Assembly (NCBI GenBank): GCA_040226215.1
Contig: JAVKFF010000227.1
Location: 1 to 40,626 of the forward strand
Reading direction: 5' to 3'
DNA length: 40,626 nt
From: JAVKFF01 sp040226215
Lineage (GTDB): Bacteria; Pseudomonadota; Alphaproteobacteria; DSM-16000; Inquilinaceae
Below, one piece after another: positions 1-10,500 of the stretch; positions within the stretch are counted from its first letter, which is position 1; every line of letters starts with the position of its first letter. A model generated the notes under the pieces. It made no database searches and was not told the origin of the DNA. It was given only the letters and a program-made list of their open reading frames with translations. Position numbers and translations under genes: made by a program.

Positions 1-126
1 CCCACCCCACCCCCCCGCTGGACCCCCCCCCCCCCCCGGCCGCCGCCCCCCGCCCCCGCGCGGGCCCCCCCCACTTCCGCCATCATGCTTGCCGTAGCCG
101 GCCGACCGACGGCCGCGAGGACGTAA
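1..126. other. C-rich low-complexity contig edge
   Basis: The first ~80 bases are mostly runs of C with a few G and A, unlike anything else in the window. This resembles a low-quality read or contig end rather than functional DNA. Ordinary sequence resumes near position 75, and a GAGG-type ribosome binding site lies just before the ATG at 127. No gene is visible here. The substrate-binding protein expected upstream of the ABC genes is not in the window. Confidence 0.6.
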
Positions 127-873
127 ATGGGCTGGTTGCGCTCCCGCTGGAAATCCCTCGTCTTCTTCCTGTGCCTGATCGTGCTCTGGCAGGTGGCCGT
201 CGACACGGGCTTCCTGCTGCGCTTCATCGTGCCGTCGCCGACCGACGTGCTGGGCGAGATCGCCGGCCGCTGGGACCGACTGCTGATGCATCTCGGCTAC
301 ACGCTGATGATCGCGCTGGCGATCGGCGTGACCATGGCGGTGCTGATCGCCCATTCCCGGTTCCTGGCGGAATCGCTCTACCCGATCCTGGTGCTCTCCC
401 AGGTGGTGCCGACGATCGCCATCGCGCCCCTGCTGTCGATCTGGTTCGGACCGGGCGAGGTGACCAAGCTGATCGTCGTCTTCCTCATCACGGTCTTCCC
501 CATCGTGGTGAACACGACGGCCGGCCTGCTGCAGGTCGATGACGACCTGCTCTACGTGGTCAAGGGCCTGAAGGCCTCGCGCTGGAAGATCTTCGTGCTG
601 ATCCGCATGCCAAACGCGCTGCCCAGCCTGTTCGCCGCCATGCGCATCTCCATCACGCTTGCCGTCATCGGCGCCGTGGTGGCGGAGTTCGTCGCCGGCA
701 GCATCGGGCTCGGCTATGTCGTCTTCACCGGCGCGGCGAACGTCAACACACGCCTCGTCTTCGCCGCCGTGGTGATCCTTGGGGCCATGGGCATCGCCCT
801 GTTCACCGCGGTCAAGCTGCTGCAGAGGGTGGCGCTGCCCTGGGCGCAGGGCACCAAGGAGGGCGAGGCATGA
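127..873 (+). CDS. ABC transporter permease, SsuC/TauC type
   Basis: Inner-membrane permease of a BPD_transp_1 importer in the nitrate/sulfonate/taurine/pyrimidine-precursor group. The 248 residues are the normal length. An N-terminal membrane segment (about residues 10-30) is followed by about five more hydrophobic spans. The cytoplasmic coupling loop (about 140-175) contains KGLKASRWKIF and RMPNALPSLF, matching the EAA loop of this family. The ATG at 127 follows a GAGGACG ribosome binding site. The stop overlaps the ATPase start by 4 bases, so the two are translationally coupled. Substrate cannot be read from a permease; the amidohydrolase downstream suggests a nitrogen heterocycle or amide-type compound, which is inference. 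Confidence 0.93.
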   Translation: MGWLRSRWKSLVFFLCLIVLWQVAVDTGFLLRFIVPSPTDVLGEIAGRWDRLLMHLGYTLMIALAIGVTMAVLIAHSRFLAESLYPILVLSQVVPTIAIAPLLSIWFGPGEVTKLIVVFLITVFPIVVNTTAGLLQVDDDLLYVVKGLKASRWKIFVLIRMPNALPSLFAAMRISITLAVIGAVVAEFVAGSIGLGYVVFTGAANVNTRLVFAAVVILGAMGIALFTAVKLLQRVALPWAQGTKEGEA

Positions 874-1694
874 ACACGGCACCGGTGACGACGCTGCGGG
901 ATACGGGCGCGCAGACGGGCCGGCCGCACCTCTCGATCCGCGGCCTGTCCAAGATCTACGAGACCCGCACCGGCCGTGTGGAGGCGCTGCGCGGCATCGA
1001 CCTCGACGTCGGCTATGGCGAGTTCGTCTCGATCATCGGCCCGTCGGGCTGCGGCAAGTCCACGCTCTTGAAGATCGTGCTCGGCGTGATCGGCTACGAG
1101 GCCGGCCAGGCCTTCCTGCACGACGCGCCGATCGCCGGACCGCAGGTCGGCGCGGGCATGGTCTTCCAGCAGCCGGCCCTGCCGCCCTGGCGCAAGGTAC
1201 TGGGCAATCTGATGATGCCGATCGACGTGCTTGGCCTGTCTCGCCGGGATTATCACGCGCGCGCGCTCGACCTGCTCAGGACGGTCGGCCTCGAGGGCTT
1301 CGAGGACAAGTATCCGCGCGAGCTGTCGGGCGGCATGCAGCAACGGGTGGCGATCTGCCGGGCGCTGATCCACGACCCCGAACTGCTTCTCATGGACGAG
1401 CCTTTCGGCGCGCTGGACGCCATGACGCGCGAGGTCATGCAGGCCGAGATCATGCGTATCTGGCGGGAGAGCGGCAAGACGGTGCTGTTCGTCACCCACT
1501 CGATCGATGAGGCGGTGCTGGTCTCCGACCGGGTGATCGTCATGTCGCCACGGCCGGGGCAGGTACTGCGGGAGATCGCCATCGACCTGCCGCGCCCGCG
1601 CCTCGGCGGCCTGCGCCAGGAACCGCGCTTCCAGGCCTATGCCCAGCAGCTGCGCGAGCTTCTGGGTCTGACGGACCCTGGCGCGACCGAATAG
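870..1694 (+). CDS. ABC transporter ATP-binding protein, SsuB/TauB type
   Basis: Cytoplasmic ATPase that powers the preceding permease. The 274 residues show Walker A GPSGCGKST at about 57-65, a Q-loop near FQQPALPPWRK, signature LSGGMQQRV at about 152-160, and Walker B LLLMDEPFG with Asp176. The switch His lies in FVTHSIDEA. The late EAVLVSDRVIVMSPRPG stretch is typical of the nitrate/sulfonate/taurine ATPase group. ATGA overlap with the permease. A partner periplasmic binding protein is expected upstream but is outside the window. Substrate unknown. Confidence 0.95.
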   Translation: MNTAPVTTLRDTGAQTGRPHLSIRGLSKIYETRTGRVEALRGIDLDVGYGEFVSIIGPSGCGKSTLLKIVLGVIGYEAGQAFLHDAPIAGPQVGAGMVFQQPALPPWRKVLGNLMMPIDVLGLSRRDYHARALDLLRTVGLEGFEDKYPRELSGGMQQRVAICRALIHDPELLLMDEPFGALDAMTREVMQAEIMRIWRESGKTVLFVTHSIDEAVLVSDRVIVMSPRPGQVLREIAIDLPRPRLGGLRQEPRFQAYAQQLRELLGLTDPGATE

Positions 1695-1717
1695 GCACGC
1701 AAGAGAGAAGGAAGAGC

Positions 1718-3100
1718 ATGGCCGAGATCGTCATCAAGCACGCCACCGTCGTCACCATGGATCCCGAGCGCCGGGTCATCACCGACGGCGCGGTGGCGGT
1801 CGACGGCGGGCGCATCGTCGCGGTGGGCAAGACGGCCGAGATCAGCCGCGCCCACAAGGCGACGCTGACCATCGACGCGACCGACCGGCTGCTCATCCCA
1901 GGGCTGATCGACGGCCACAACCATCCCTTCCAGTACCTGTCCAAGGGCATCGGCGACGACGTCGACATCATGACCTGGCTCTATCGCCGGGTTTATCCCT
2001 ATGAGGCGGCGGTCAGCGCGGAGGAGGCCTATACCGGCGCCCTTGGCAACTTCGCCCAGATGATCCGCTCGGGCACCACCTGCTTCAACGACCCCGGCGG
2101 CTATCACGCCGACAGCCTGGCCCAGGCGGCGGTCGACATCGGCATCCGCGGCATCATCAACCGCTCGACCCGCGACATCGCGGACGAGGACGTGCCGATC
2201 CCCGACAAGCATTTCGAGGAACGGGACGTGGCGCTGGCGGCGTCCGAGGCACTGATCAACCGCTGGAACGGCGCGGCGGACGGTCGCCTCAGGGCCTGGA
2301 CCAGCCTGCGCTACATCCCGAACTGCAGCGACGAACTCTGCGTCGCGGTCAAGCAGCTGGCAGACCGGCACGGTGTGGGCATCCACACCCATGTCGCCGC
2401 GGTGATGGGCGAGAACGAGATGATCGAGGCCAAGTTCGGCAAGCGCTCGCTCCGCCGCTACTACGATCTCGGCCTGTTCGCGCCCAATCTCTACACCGTG
2501 CACATGGGCTATCCCAACGAGGAGGAAGTGGGCTGGCTGAAGGCGCATGACGTGAAGGTCGCGCACTGTCCCTCGGCCTCCATGCACGGCTCCTACGGGG
2601 TGGTGCACAACCGCATGATGCCGGTGATGGCGGAGGCGGGGATCACCATCTCGCTGGGCACGGATTCCGCGACGGCGGGCCGCTTCCTCGACATGGTGAG
2701 GGTGATGTATCTCGCCGCCTGCGCGCACAAGGACGCCTATGCCGATCCCCTGAAGATGGGCGCGGGCAAAGCGCTGGAGATGGCGACCATCGAGGGCGCG
2801 CGGGCCTGCCTGTGGGATGACGAGATCGGCTCGCTGGAGGTCGGCAAGCGGGCGGACCTGGTGCTGGTCGACATGACCGGTCTGCACTGGGCGCCCACCT
2901 TCGACCCGGTCAACACGCTGGTCTATGCGGCCAATGGCGGCGACGTGGAGACGGTGATCATCGACGGCAAGGTGGTGATGCGCGACCGCACCCTGCTGAC
3001 GGTGGACGAAGCCATGCTCAGGCGCGAGTTGAACGGCGCCGCCGCGGCGATCTGGCAGCGCGCCGGCATCTCCACCGCGCAGCGCTGGCCGGTGTCATAG
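1718..3100 (+). CDS. Amidohydrolase, TRZ/ATZ (8-oxoguanine deaminase / chlorohydrolase) family
   Basis: Metal-dependent hydrolase or deaminase of 460 residues, normal for the TRZ/ATZ branch of the amidohydrolase superfamily. Visible ligands are His67 and His69 (DGHNHP), the HTH at 223-225, His262 (VHMGYP) and Asp316 (GTDSA). The N-terminal beta-sandwich starts VIKHATVVTMD, and the C-terminus closes it with GSLEVGKRADLVLVD. It follows the ABC ATPase by 23 bases with a GAGAGAAGGAAG ribosome binding site, so it is probably co-transcribed with the importer. Family members deaminate guanine-like purines, methylthioadenosine or triazines, and the residues visible here do not decide which. Coupling to a SsuBC-type transporter suggests uptake followed by hydrolytic deamination of a nitrogen compound (inference). 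Confidence 0.93.
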   Translation: MAEIVIKHATVVTMDPERRVITDGAVAVDGGRIVAVGKTAEISRAHKATLTIDATDRLLIPGLIDGHNHPFQYLSKGIGDDVDIMTWLYRRVYPYEAAVSAEEAYTGALGNFAQMIRSGTTCFNDPGGYHADSLAQAAVDIGIRGIINRSTRDIADEDVPIPDKHFEERDVALAASEALINRWNGAADGRLRAWTSLRYIPNCSDELCVAVKQLADRHGVGIHTHVAAVMGENEMIEAKFGKRSLRRYYDLGLFAPNLYTVHMGYPNEEEVGWLKAHDVKVAHCPSASMHGSYGVVHNRMMPVMAEAGITISLGTDSATAGRFLDMVRVMYLAACAHKDAYADPLKMGAGKALEMATIEGARACLWDDEIGSLEVGKRADLVLVDMTGLHWAPTFDPVNTLVYAANGGDVETVIIDGKVVMRDRTLLTVDEAMLRRELNGAAAAIWQRAGISTAQRWPVS

Positions 3101-3114
3101 TCCGGTGTCGTAGG
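3089..3114 (+). repeat. 13-bp imperfect tandem duplication at the amidohydrolase stop
   Basis: CCGGTGTCATAGT is followed directly by CCGGTGTCGTAGG. The first copy contains the TAG stop of the amidohydrolase. It is probably a small replication-slippage duplication with no clear function. Confidence 0.5.
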
Positions 3115-3302
3115 CCGGTTCTCCCGCGCCGGACATCGCATGCGTGCCTATGGCGGTGGCAGGACACGCGTCGGCTGCGCCACACCGCTTAATTGGTATA
3201 CTCGCCACATCCGCGATCGCACGGGCCGGCGAATGGTCCGATGCGGCACCGGGCCACACGGGTTCGAGGCGACGCTATGATCAGACCGGGGAGCGGCGGA
3301 CG

Positions 3303-3662
3303 GTGTTGAGGATCGGACCCTTGCGGGCGGCGACCGGGATCATGGCCCCGGTGCTGCTCCTCGCTGCCCTGGCCGCAGTGCCGGGACCGTCGCCGGCGGC
3401 GGTGGCCGAGGTGCGGCTCGGCAACGTGCTGGTCGACTGCGCCGACCTGCCGCTGCAGATCATCCGCCGCCTGCCGCCCTGCGACGACTACTACAGCGAC
3501 CTGATCAGCCGCTTCCGCTTCGACATCGATCTTGGCATCGATCCGCTGGTCGAACTGACCAACGGCATGGTTTTCCGCTGCAGCGAGCTTGGCGTGTCGG
3601 CCAGGCGCGTGCCCGAATGCAGCGCCGCCCCGCCGCCGGAGGGCGAGGCGGCGCCGCAATAG
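3303..3662 (+). CDS. Small exported hypothetical protein
   Basis: A 119-residue protein of no family I recognise. I chose the GTG at 3303 because GGGGAG lies 9 bases upstream. It gives a short basic N-terminus, a hydrophobic stretch (about residues 14-30) and an Ala-rich AAVA cleavage-like site, so it is probably secreted to the periplasm. An ATG at 3342 is the alternative start and also leaves a signal peptide. The mature part is about 85 residues with four Cys: VLVDCADLP, PPCDDYY, VFRCSEL and PECSAA. They could form two disulfides. Longer in-frame starts upstream would bury the signal sequence and are less likely. It stands alone between the amidohydrolase and a convergent operon. Confidence 0.6.
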   Translation: MLRIGPLRAATGIMAPVLLLAALAAVPGPSPAAVAEVRLGNVLVDCADLPLQIIRRLPPCDDYYSDLISRFRFDIDLGIDPLVELTNGMVFRCSELGVSARRVPECSAAPPPEGEAAPQ

Positions 3663-3665
3663 GGA

Positions 3666-4346
3666 TCACATGGCCCGCCTCGCTGCCGGTCGGGCCTCGG
3701 CGGATGCTCCGGTGACGCCGAAATCCGCGAGCTGGGCGGCCACGGCGCGCCGGAAGGCCGGGCGGTCGAGGCAGCGCTCGAGATAGGGGCCGAGCACGTC
3801 GTGCGCCGTCACCATCTCGGTATGGCGCAGGATGCGCAGGACCGCCGCCATCATCAGGTCGCCGGCGGTGAAGCGGTCCTCGAGGTAGTCGCGGCCGTCG
3901 AGCCTGGCGGCCAGTTCGTCCAGGCGACGGCGCACCATCGTCTCGACGGCCGGCCGCCGCTGCCGGGCCCAGTCCTCCTGCGGGTGGAAGAGGTCGATCT
4001 CGGCCAGTTGCTGGATCACGATCTCGATCGAGTTCAGGGCGGCGAAGACCCAGGCCTCGGCCCGGCTGCGCGCCGGCTCCTCGACCGGCAGCAGAACCTC
4101 GCTGCGGCGTGCCACGTGCAGCAGGATGGCGCCCGACTCGAAGAGCGTGTGGCCGTCCTCCTCCAGCACCGGCACCTGGCCGAAGGGTTGCTTCCCGCGA
4201 TAGGCGGCCGATCCCTGGACGTCCGGGTCGATCAGCACCGAGCGGTAGGGCAGTCCCGCCTCCTCCAGGGCCCAGCGCACCCGGAAGTCACGCACCAGGC
4301 CCTGGGCGAACTCGGGCACCCATCTGAAGGCGGTCACGGTGATCAT
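3666..4346 (-). CDS. Glutathione S-transferase family protein
   Basis: Cytosolic GST-fold protein of 226 residues. The N-terminal thioredoxin-like domain carries the cis-Pro segment GQVPVLEEDG (about residues 56-65) and the glutathione gamma-glutamyl binding motif FESGAI (about 69-74). The all-helical C-terminal domain contains FTAGDLMMAAVL, the N-capping-box region conserved in GSTs. Substrate is not predictable. The start ATG overlaps the stop of the upstream AHSA1 gene by 4 bases, so it is the last gene of the ArsR-AHSA1-GST operon. That grouping is common for small detoxification or solvent-stress operons. Confidence 0.92.
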   Translation of the reverse strand: MITVTAFRWVPEFAQGLVRDFRVRWALEEAGLPYRSVLIDPDVQGSAAYRGKQPFGQVPVLEEDGHTLFESGAILLHVARRSEVLLPVEEPARSRAEAWVFAALNSIEIVIQQLAEIDLFHPQEDWARQRRPAVETMVRRRLDELAARLDGRDYLEDRFTAGDLMMAAVLRILRHTEMVTAHDVLGPYLERCLDRPAFRRAVAAQLADFGVTGASAEARPAARRAM

Positions 4347-4858
4347 TGCGCGGTCTCCCCGGCCTGGCGACCACTTGTCAGGCGATCACTTGCCAGGCGC
4401 TCGGCATAGGCCTGCTCGCGGTCGAGGCACTCGTTCCATCCCCCGACATGGCTGTCCCGGGACTCCACGGTGAGGAAGGGCGCCTGGTGGAAGCTCTGCA
4501 CGGTGTGGCCGTTCTCCTCGCGGAAGGTGACGGTGATCAGGGTGTCGACGCCCGGCTGGTCGCGGCCGTCCTCCCAGGCGAAGGAGTAGACGATGCGGCG
4601 GTCGCGCTCGATTTCCTTGTACTCGCCACCCATCCAGCTTTCGCCATAGGCCGCCGACTCGATGCAGGCGCGCCAGCGGCCACCGGGGCGGAAATCCATC
4701 TCCAGATGCGTGCAGATGAAGTCCTTCGGTCCCAGCCAGCGGACCATGTGCTCCCGCTCTTCCCAGATGCGGAAGACCAGCGTCACCGGGGCGTCGAGCG
4801 TGCGGGTTATCAGCAGTTCGTCGTCGGCCAGCCTGCGGGCCTCATTGGGCGCTGCCAT
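4343..4858 (-). CDS. SRPBCC/AHSA1 domain protein
   Basis: A 171-residue START-like protein of the Activator of Hsp90 ATPase homologue 1 family. Typical motifs are LLITRTLDAPVTLVFRIWEE at the N-terminus, RWLGPKDF, MDFRPGGRWR, and ITVTFREENGHT in the strand region. The start at 4858 is supported by AAAGGAG upstream; a longer frame to 4975 would overlap the ArsR gene. It overlaps the end of the ArsR gene by 17 bases and the GST start by 4, so the three are one operon. Members pair very often with ArsR repressors; the fold binds hydrophobic ligands, but the ligand is unknown. Confidence 0.92.
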   Translation of the reverse strand: MAAPNEARRLADDELLITRTLDAPVTLVFRIWEEREHMVRWLGPKDFICTHLEMDFRPGGRWRACIESAAYGESWMGGEYKEIERDRRIVYSFAWEDGRDQPGVDTLITVTFREENGHTVQSFHQAPFLTVESRDSHVGGWNECLDREQAYAERLASDRLTSGRQAGETAQ

Positions 4859-5192
4859 CGCCGTCTCCTTTCGTGATCTGTGCGAGATAGGCATCCATCT
4901 TGTCGAAACTCTCCTCCCAGAAGCGGCGATAGCGCTCGAGCCAGCCGTCCACGGCCCGCAGCGGACCGGCGTCAAGCTGGCAGGGCCGCCACTGCGCGGA
5001 TTTGCCCTTGCGGATCAGCCCCGCCCCCTGCAGCACCTTGAGGTGCCGGGAGACGGCCTGGAGGCTCATATCGAAGGGTGCCGCCAACGCCTTGACGTTC
5101 GCCTCCCCCTCACTGAGGCGGGCGAGCAGGGCACGCCTGGTGGGATCGGCGAGGGCGGCGAAGGTCGTGCTGAGCGGGTCGGGGGCGTTCAT
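4842..5192 (-). CDS. ArsR family winged-helix transcriptional regulator
   Basis: A 116-residue repressor. The wHTH starts with the hallmark FAALADPTRRALLARLSEGE, followed by a recognition helix around FDMSLQAVSRHLKVLQGAGLI and the wing RKGKSAQWRP. It has no Cys-rich metal site of the ArsR type, so it belongs to the metal-independent group usually paired with SRPBCC proteins. ATG at 5192 is preferred because AGGA lies 9 bases upstream; an in-frame TTG at 5201 is possible. It is first in a three-gene operon and faces a palindromic operator in its own leader, so autorepression is likely. Confidence 0.93.
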   Translation of the reverse strand: MNAPDPLSTTFAALADPTRRALLARLSEGEANVKALAAPFDMSLQAVSRHLKVLQGAGLIRKGKSAQWRPCQLDAGPLRAVDGWLERYRRFWEESFDKMDAYLAQITKGDGDGSAQ

Positions 5193-5204
5193 ATTCAACA
5201 ATCC

Positions 5205-5230
5205 TGTTGATCAACATATTGATTGAATAT
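5205..5230 (-). promoter_or_regulatory. Probable ArsR operator, two inverted repeats
   Basis: Just upstream of the ArsR start lies the perfect 12-bp palindrome TGTTGATCAACA (5205-5216). It abuts a second inverted repeat, ATATT-GATTG-AATAT (5216-5230). This AT-rich block stands out in a GC-rich region and is where an ArsR/SRPBCC repressor would be expected to bind. Assignment to this regulator is inference from position. Confidence 0.55.
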
Positions 5231-5619
5231 AAGCCGGATCCGCGATTGTCAACCACCCGCGGTCGTGATGACGCGCAAGGCCACACCGCGTGTCGGGCTA
5301 CCGCGTGAAGGGCTGAAGAATGCGTTTGACCTGAAGTTAAGTTGAGGATGTAGACGTGGGTCATCTCCGCGTGCGACCAGGCACGTCGACCGAACCGGCA
5401 ACGGGAATCTCCGCCAATGACCGCAACGTTCCTGCGCATTCCAAACGTATTCGCCCCGGCCAGCGGGCCGTCCGCGCAACCACCTGGCGCATGGCGCAGA
5501 ACAGACCTGCGAACGGACGGCCTTTTCTTCCGATATCGGAATAGTTATGACGCCCGAACCGTCGATGCCCGCCACTGCGGACAGCGACACGACCATTCGC
5601 CAGCCCTGGTAGCCTGACC
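5231..5619. other. Intergenic region, ArsR operon to ABC exporter
   Basis: About 390 bases without a credible gene; the short open frames here lack family resemblance and ribosome binding sites. The only structured signal is the 14-bp palindrome at 5528-5541. A loose TTGACC (5326-5331) with TGTAGA 17 bases downstream is a weak promoter candidate for the plus strand. Confidence 0.5.
5528..5541. promoter_or_regulatory. Perfect 14-bp palindrome upstream of the ABC exporter
   Basis: TTCCGATATCGGAA is perfectly self-complementary and sits about 80 bases before the exporter start. It may be an operator for an unlinked regulator. No regulator gene adjoins it, so function is uncertain. Confidence 0.35.
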
Positions 5620-7473
<1,854 letters not shown>

Positions 7474-7579
7474 CGGTTTCGTCACCGTCGGACGGCTGGA
7501 CGAAAGGGATCGAACCAACTAGCCTTTGAGTGGCGATAGCCGCCAGGAATATTTCTTTTGGTTGCGGTAAGGCTCGGTT

Positions 7580-10500
7580 TTGGTTCGATCCTCCCAGTCG
7601 ATTGTCGATCTGTTCAAGGATGCCCTCGTCGGTGTCGTGCACGGTTCCCGGGACTTCGAGATCCTCGACGCCAATGATGCCTTCTGCCGCATGGTTGACC
7701 GGCCGGTCGACGAGGTGCGGGGCCGCCGCTTCATCGACCTGACGGTCGAGGGGGACAGGGAAAAGAATCTCGACCTGCTGCACCGGCTGCTGGCCGGCGA
7801 ACAGCGCGGCTTCGTGCTGGAGAAGCGCTTCCACCGCCCCGACGGCGAGGAGGTCTGGGTCTGTGTCAACGTCTCGGGGGTTTTCGATGACGCCGGCGCG
7901 CTGACCAGCCTCTGCGCCATCGTCGAGGACATCTCCGAGCGCATCGAGCGCGAGCGTTCGCTGAGGCAGGCCAACGACCTGTTGCGCATCGCCGGGCGGA
8001 CGGCCAGCATCGGCGGCTGGTCGGCCGATCTCAACGCCGCCACCGTCACGCTCTCCGACGAGGCCTGCGACATACACGGGATCGAGCGCGGCCGGATGCT
8101 GACCTTCGAGGACTCGGTCGCGCTCTACGCGCCGGAATGGCGGGAGCGCCTCTACGACGTGATGGAGCGCCTGAATCTGCAGGGCACCCGCTTCGACGAG
8201 GAGATGGAGGTGCTGGCCGGAGACGGTGACCGGCGCTGGGTCCGGGTGATCGGTGAACCTGTCCACGACGAGCAAGGCCGGGTCGTGCGCGTCCAGGGCG
8301 CGCTGCAGGACATCTCCCGGCTGAAAAAGGCCGAGGCCGACCGCCGCGCGTTCGCGCGGCAGCTCAACCAGAGTCTGGAGAGCATGTCGGACGCTTTCTA
8401 CCTGCTCAGCGGCGACTGGACCTTCGTCTACCTGAACAATGCCGCCGAGCGGTTGCTGCAGCGCTCGCGCGAGGGGCTGATCGGCAAGTCGGTCTGGGAA
8501 GAGTTCCCGGCGGCCCGCGACACGATGCTGTGGAGCGAATACCACCGGCTGATGGGCACCGGCGAGACGACGACGTTCGAGCACTTCGATCCGACCGTCA
8601 ATCGCTGGTTCTCCGTCACGCCCTATGACACCGGCAACGGCCTCGCCGTCTATTTCCGTGATGTCACCGAACAGCGCAGGGCCACGGCGCAGATGCGCCT
8701 GCTGGAGTCCTCCATCGCGCATCTCGAGGACATCGTGCTGATCACCGAGGCGCAGCCGATCGACGACCCGGGTCCGCGCATCATCTTCGTCAACGCGGCC
8801 TTTGAGCGTATGACAGGCTACCGGTCGGCGGAGGTGATCGGCAAATCGCCCCGCTTCCTGCAGGGGCCGCTGACCGATCGCGGCGAGTTGCACCGCATCC
8901 GGGCCGCATTGGTGGCGGAGAAGCCGGTTCGCGCCGAGGTCGTGAACTACACCAAGGACGGCACGCCGTTCTGGCTGGAACTCGATATCGTTCCGGTGGC
9001 CGACGAAACCGGCCGGACCGCGCATTTCGTCGCCATCGAGCGCGACGTGTCGGAACGCAAGCGCATCGAGCTGGCCCTGCGCGAGTCCGACGAGCGCTTC
9101 CGGCTGGTGAGCCAGGTCACCAATGACGTTGTCTGGGACTGGGATCTGGGTCGCAACGTCATCTGGTGGAGCGAGGGCATGCGCACCGTGCTGGGACACG
9201 ACCCGGCGGCCCTGTCGCCCTCCGAGGAAACCTGGCTGTCGCTCGTCCATCCCGACGACCGAGACCGCGTCCGGACCAGCACCCACGGCGCGCTTTCGGG
9301 GGACGACGTGCAGTGGGCCGACGAATATCGCATGCTGAAGGCGGACGGCAGCTGGGCGCTGGTGGCCGATCGCGGCTTCATCCGGCGCGACGCCGCCGGA
9401 AAGGCCGTGCGCATGATCGGCAGCATGACCGACATCACCGAGCAGCGTGAGATGCAGGAGCGCCTGCGGCAGGCCCAGCGGCTCGAGGCCGTGGGCCAGC
9501 TGACCGGCGGTATCGCGCACGACTTCAACAACCTGCTCACCGTGATCATGGGCAATGCGGAGATCCTTGTCGACAGCCTGGAGGAAGGCACGCCGCTGCA
9601 CGCTCTGGCCCGGGTGTCCCTCACCGCGGCCGAGCGCGGGGCGGACCTGACCGGTCGTCTGCTGGCCTTCGCCCGGCAGCAGGCCCTGAAACCGCAGACC
9701 GCCGACGCCAACCGGTTGATCGAGGAGATGGCGCCCCTGTTGCGACGGACTCTGGGCGAGAACATCGAGATCGCCACCCGGCTCGCCACCGGGATCGGCG
9801 CGGCCTATGTCGACGTGCCGCAATTCGAGAACGCGATGCTGAACCTCTGCATCAATGCCCGCGACGCAATGCCGGCGGGCGGCCGTCTGGTGATCGAGAC
9901 CGGATCGGCCCGGCTCGACGAGGAGTACGCGGCGCAGCATGCCGACGTGAAGCCGGGGAACTATGTCTCGATTGCCGTCTCGGATACCGGCACGGGCATG
10001 TCTCCGGCGGTGCTGGAGCGCGCCTTCGAGCCGTTCTTCACCACCAAGGCGGTTGGCAAGGGCAGCGGCCTCGGCCTGTCGATGGTCTTCGGCTTCATGA
10101 AGCAGTCGAACGGCCATGTGCGGATCTACTCCGAGCGGGGCCATGGCACCACGGTGCGGCTCTACCTGCCGCACGCCCGCGCATCCGGGGCTGGCGATGG
10201 TGATATCAGGCCTGCCGAACCAGCCGCCACCGGGCGTGGCGAACACATTCTTGTCGTCGAGGATGACGAGGTGGTGCGGCGCTATGTGACCGGGCAACTC
10301 GAAGCGCTTGGCTATCGGGTGACGAGCGCAGCAAACGCCGGTGCCGCGATCGATCTGCTGCACGGGGACACGCATGTCGACCTGCTGTTTACCGACGTCG
10401 TCATGGCCGGTGCCTTCGGCGGGCGCGAGCTGGCGGACAAGGCGGCGGTGATCCGCCCCGGCCTGCCGGTCCTGTTCACCTCCGGCTATGCCGAGAACGC

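Noticed and set aside
5400..5432. EcfG-type promoter before the ABC exporter (AACG and GTTCC motifs)
   Set aside because: Spacing is 24 bases in one direction, and in the other the -35 is GGAAT with an 18-base spacer. Neither fits the consensus.
5249..5596. Small open frames between the ArsR operon and the exporter
   Set aside because: No ribosome binding sites, no recognisable family and overlapping frames on both strands.
8846..8860. Blue-light LOV photoreceptor in the kinase
   Set aside because: The essential Cys before RFLQ is Pro here, so I call it LOV-like only.
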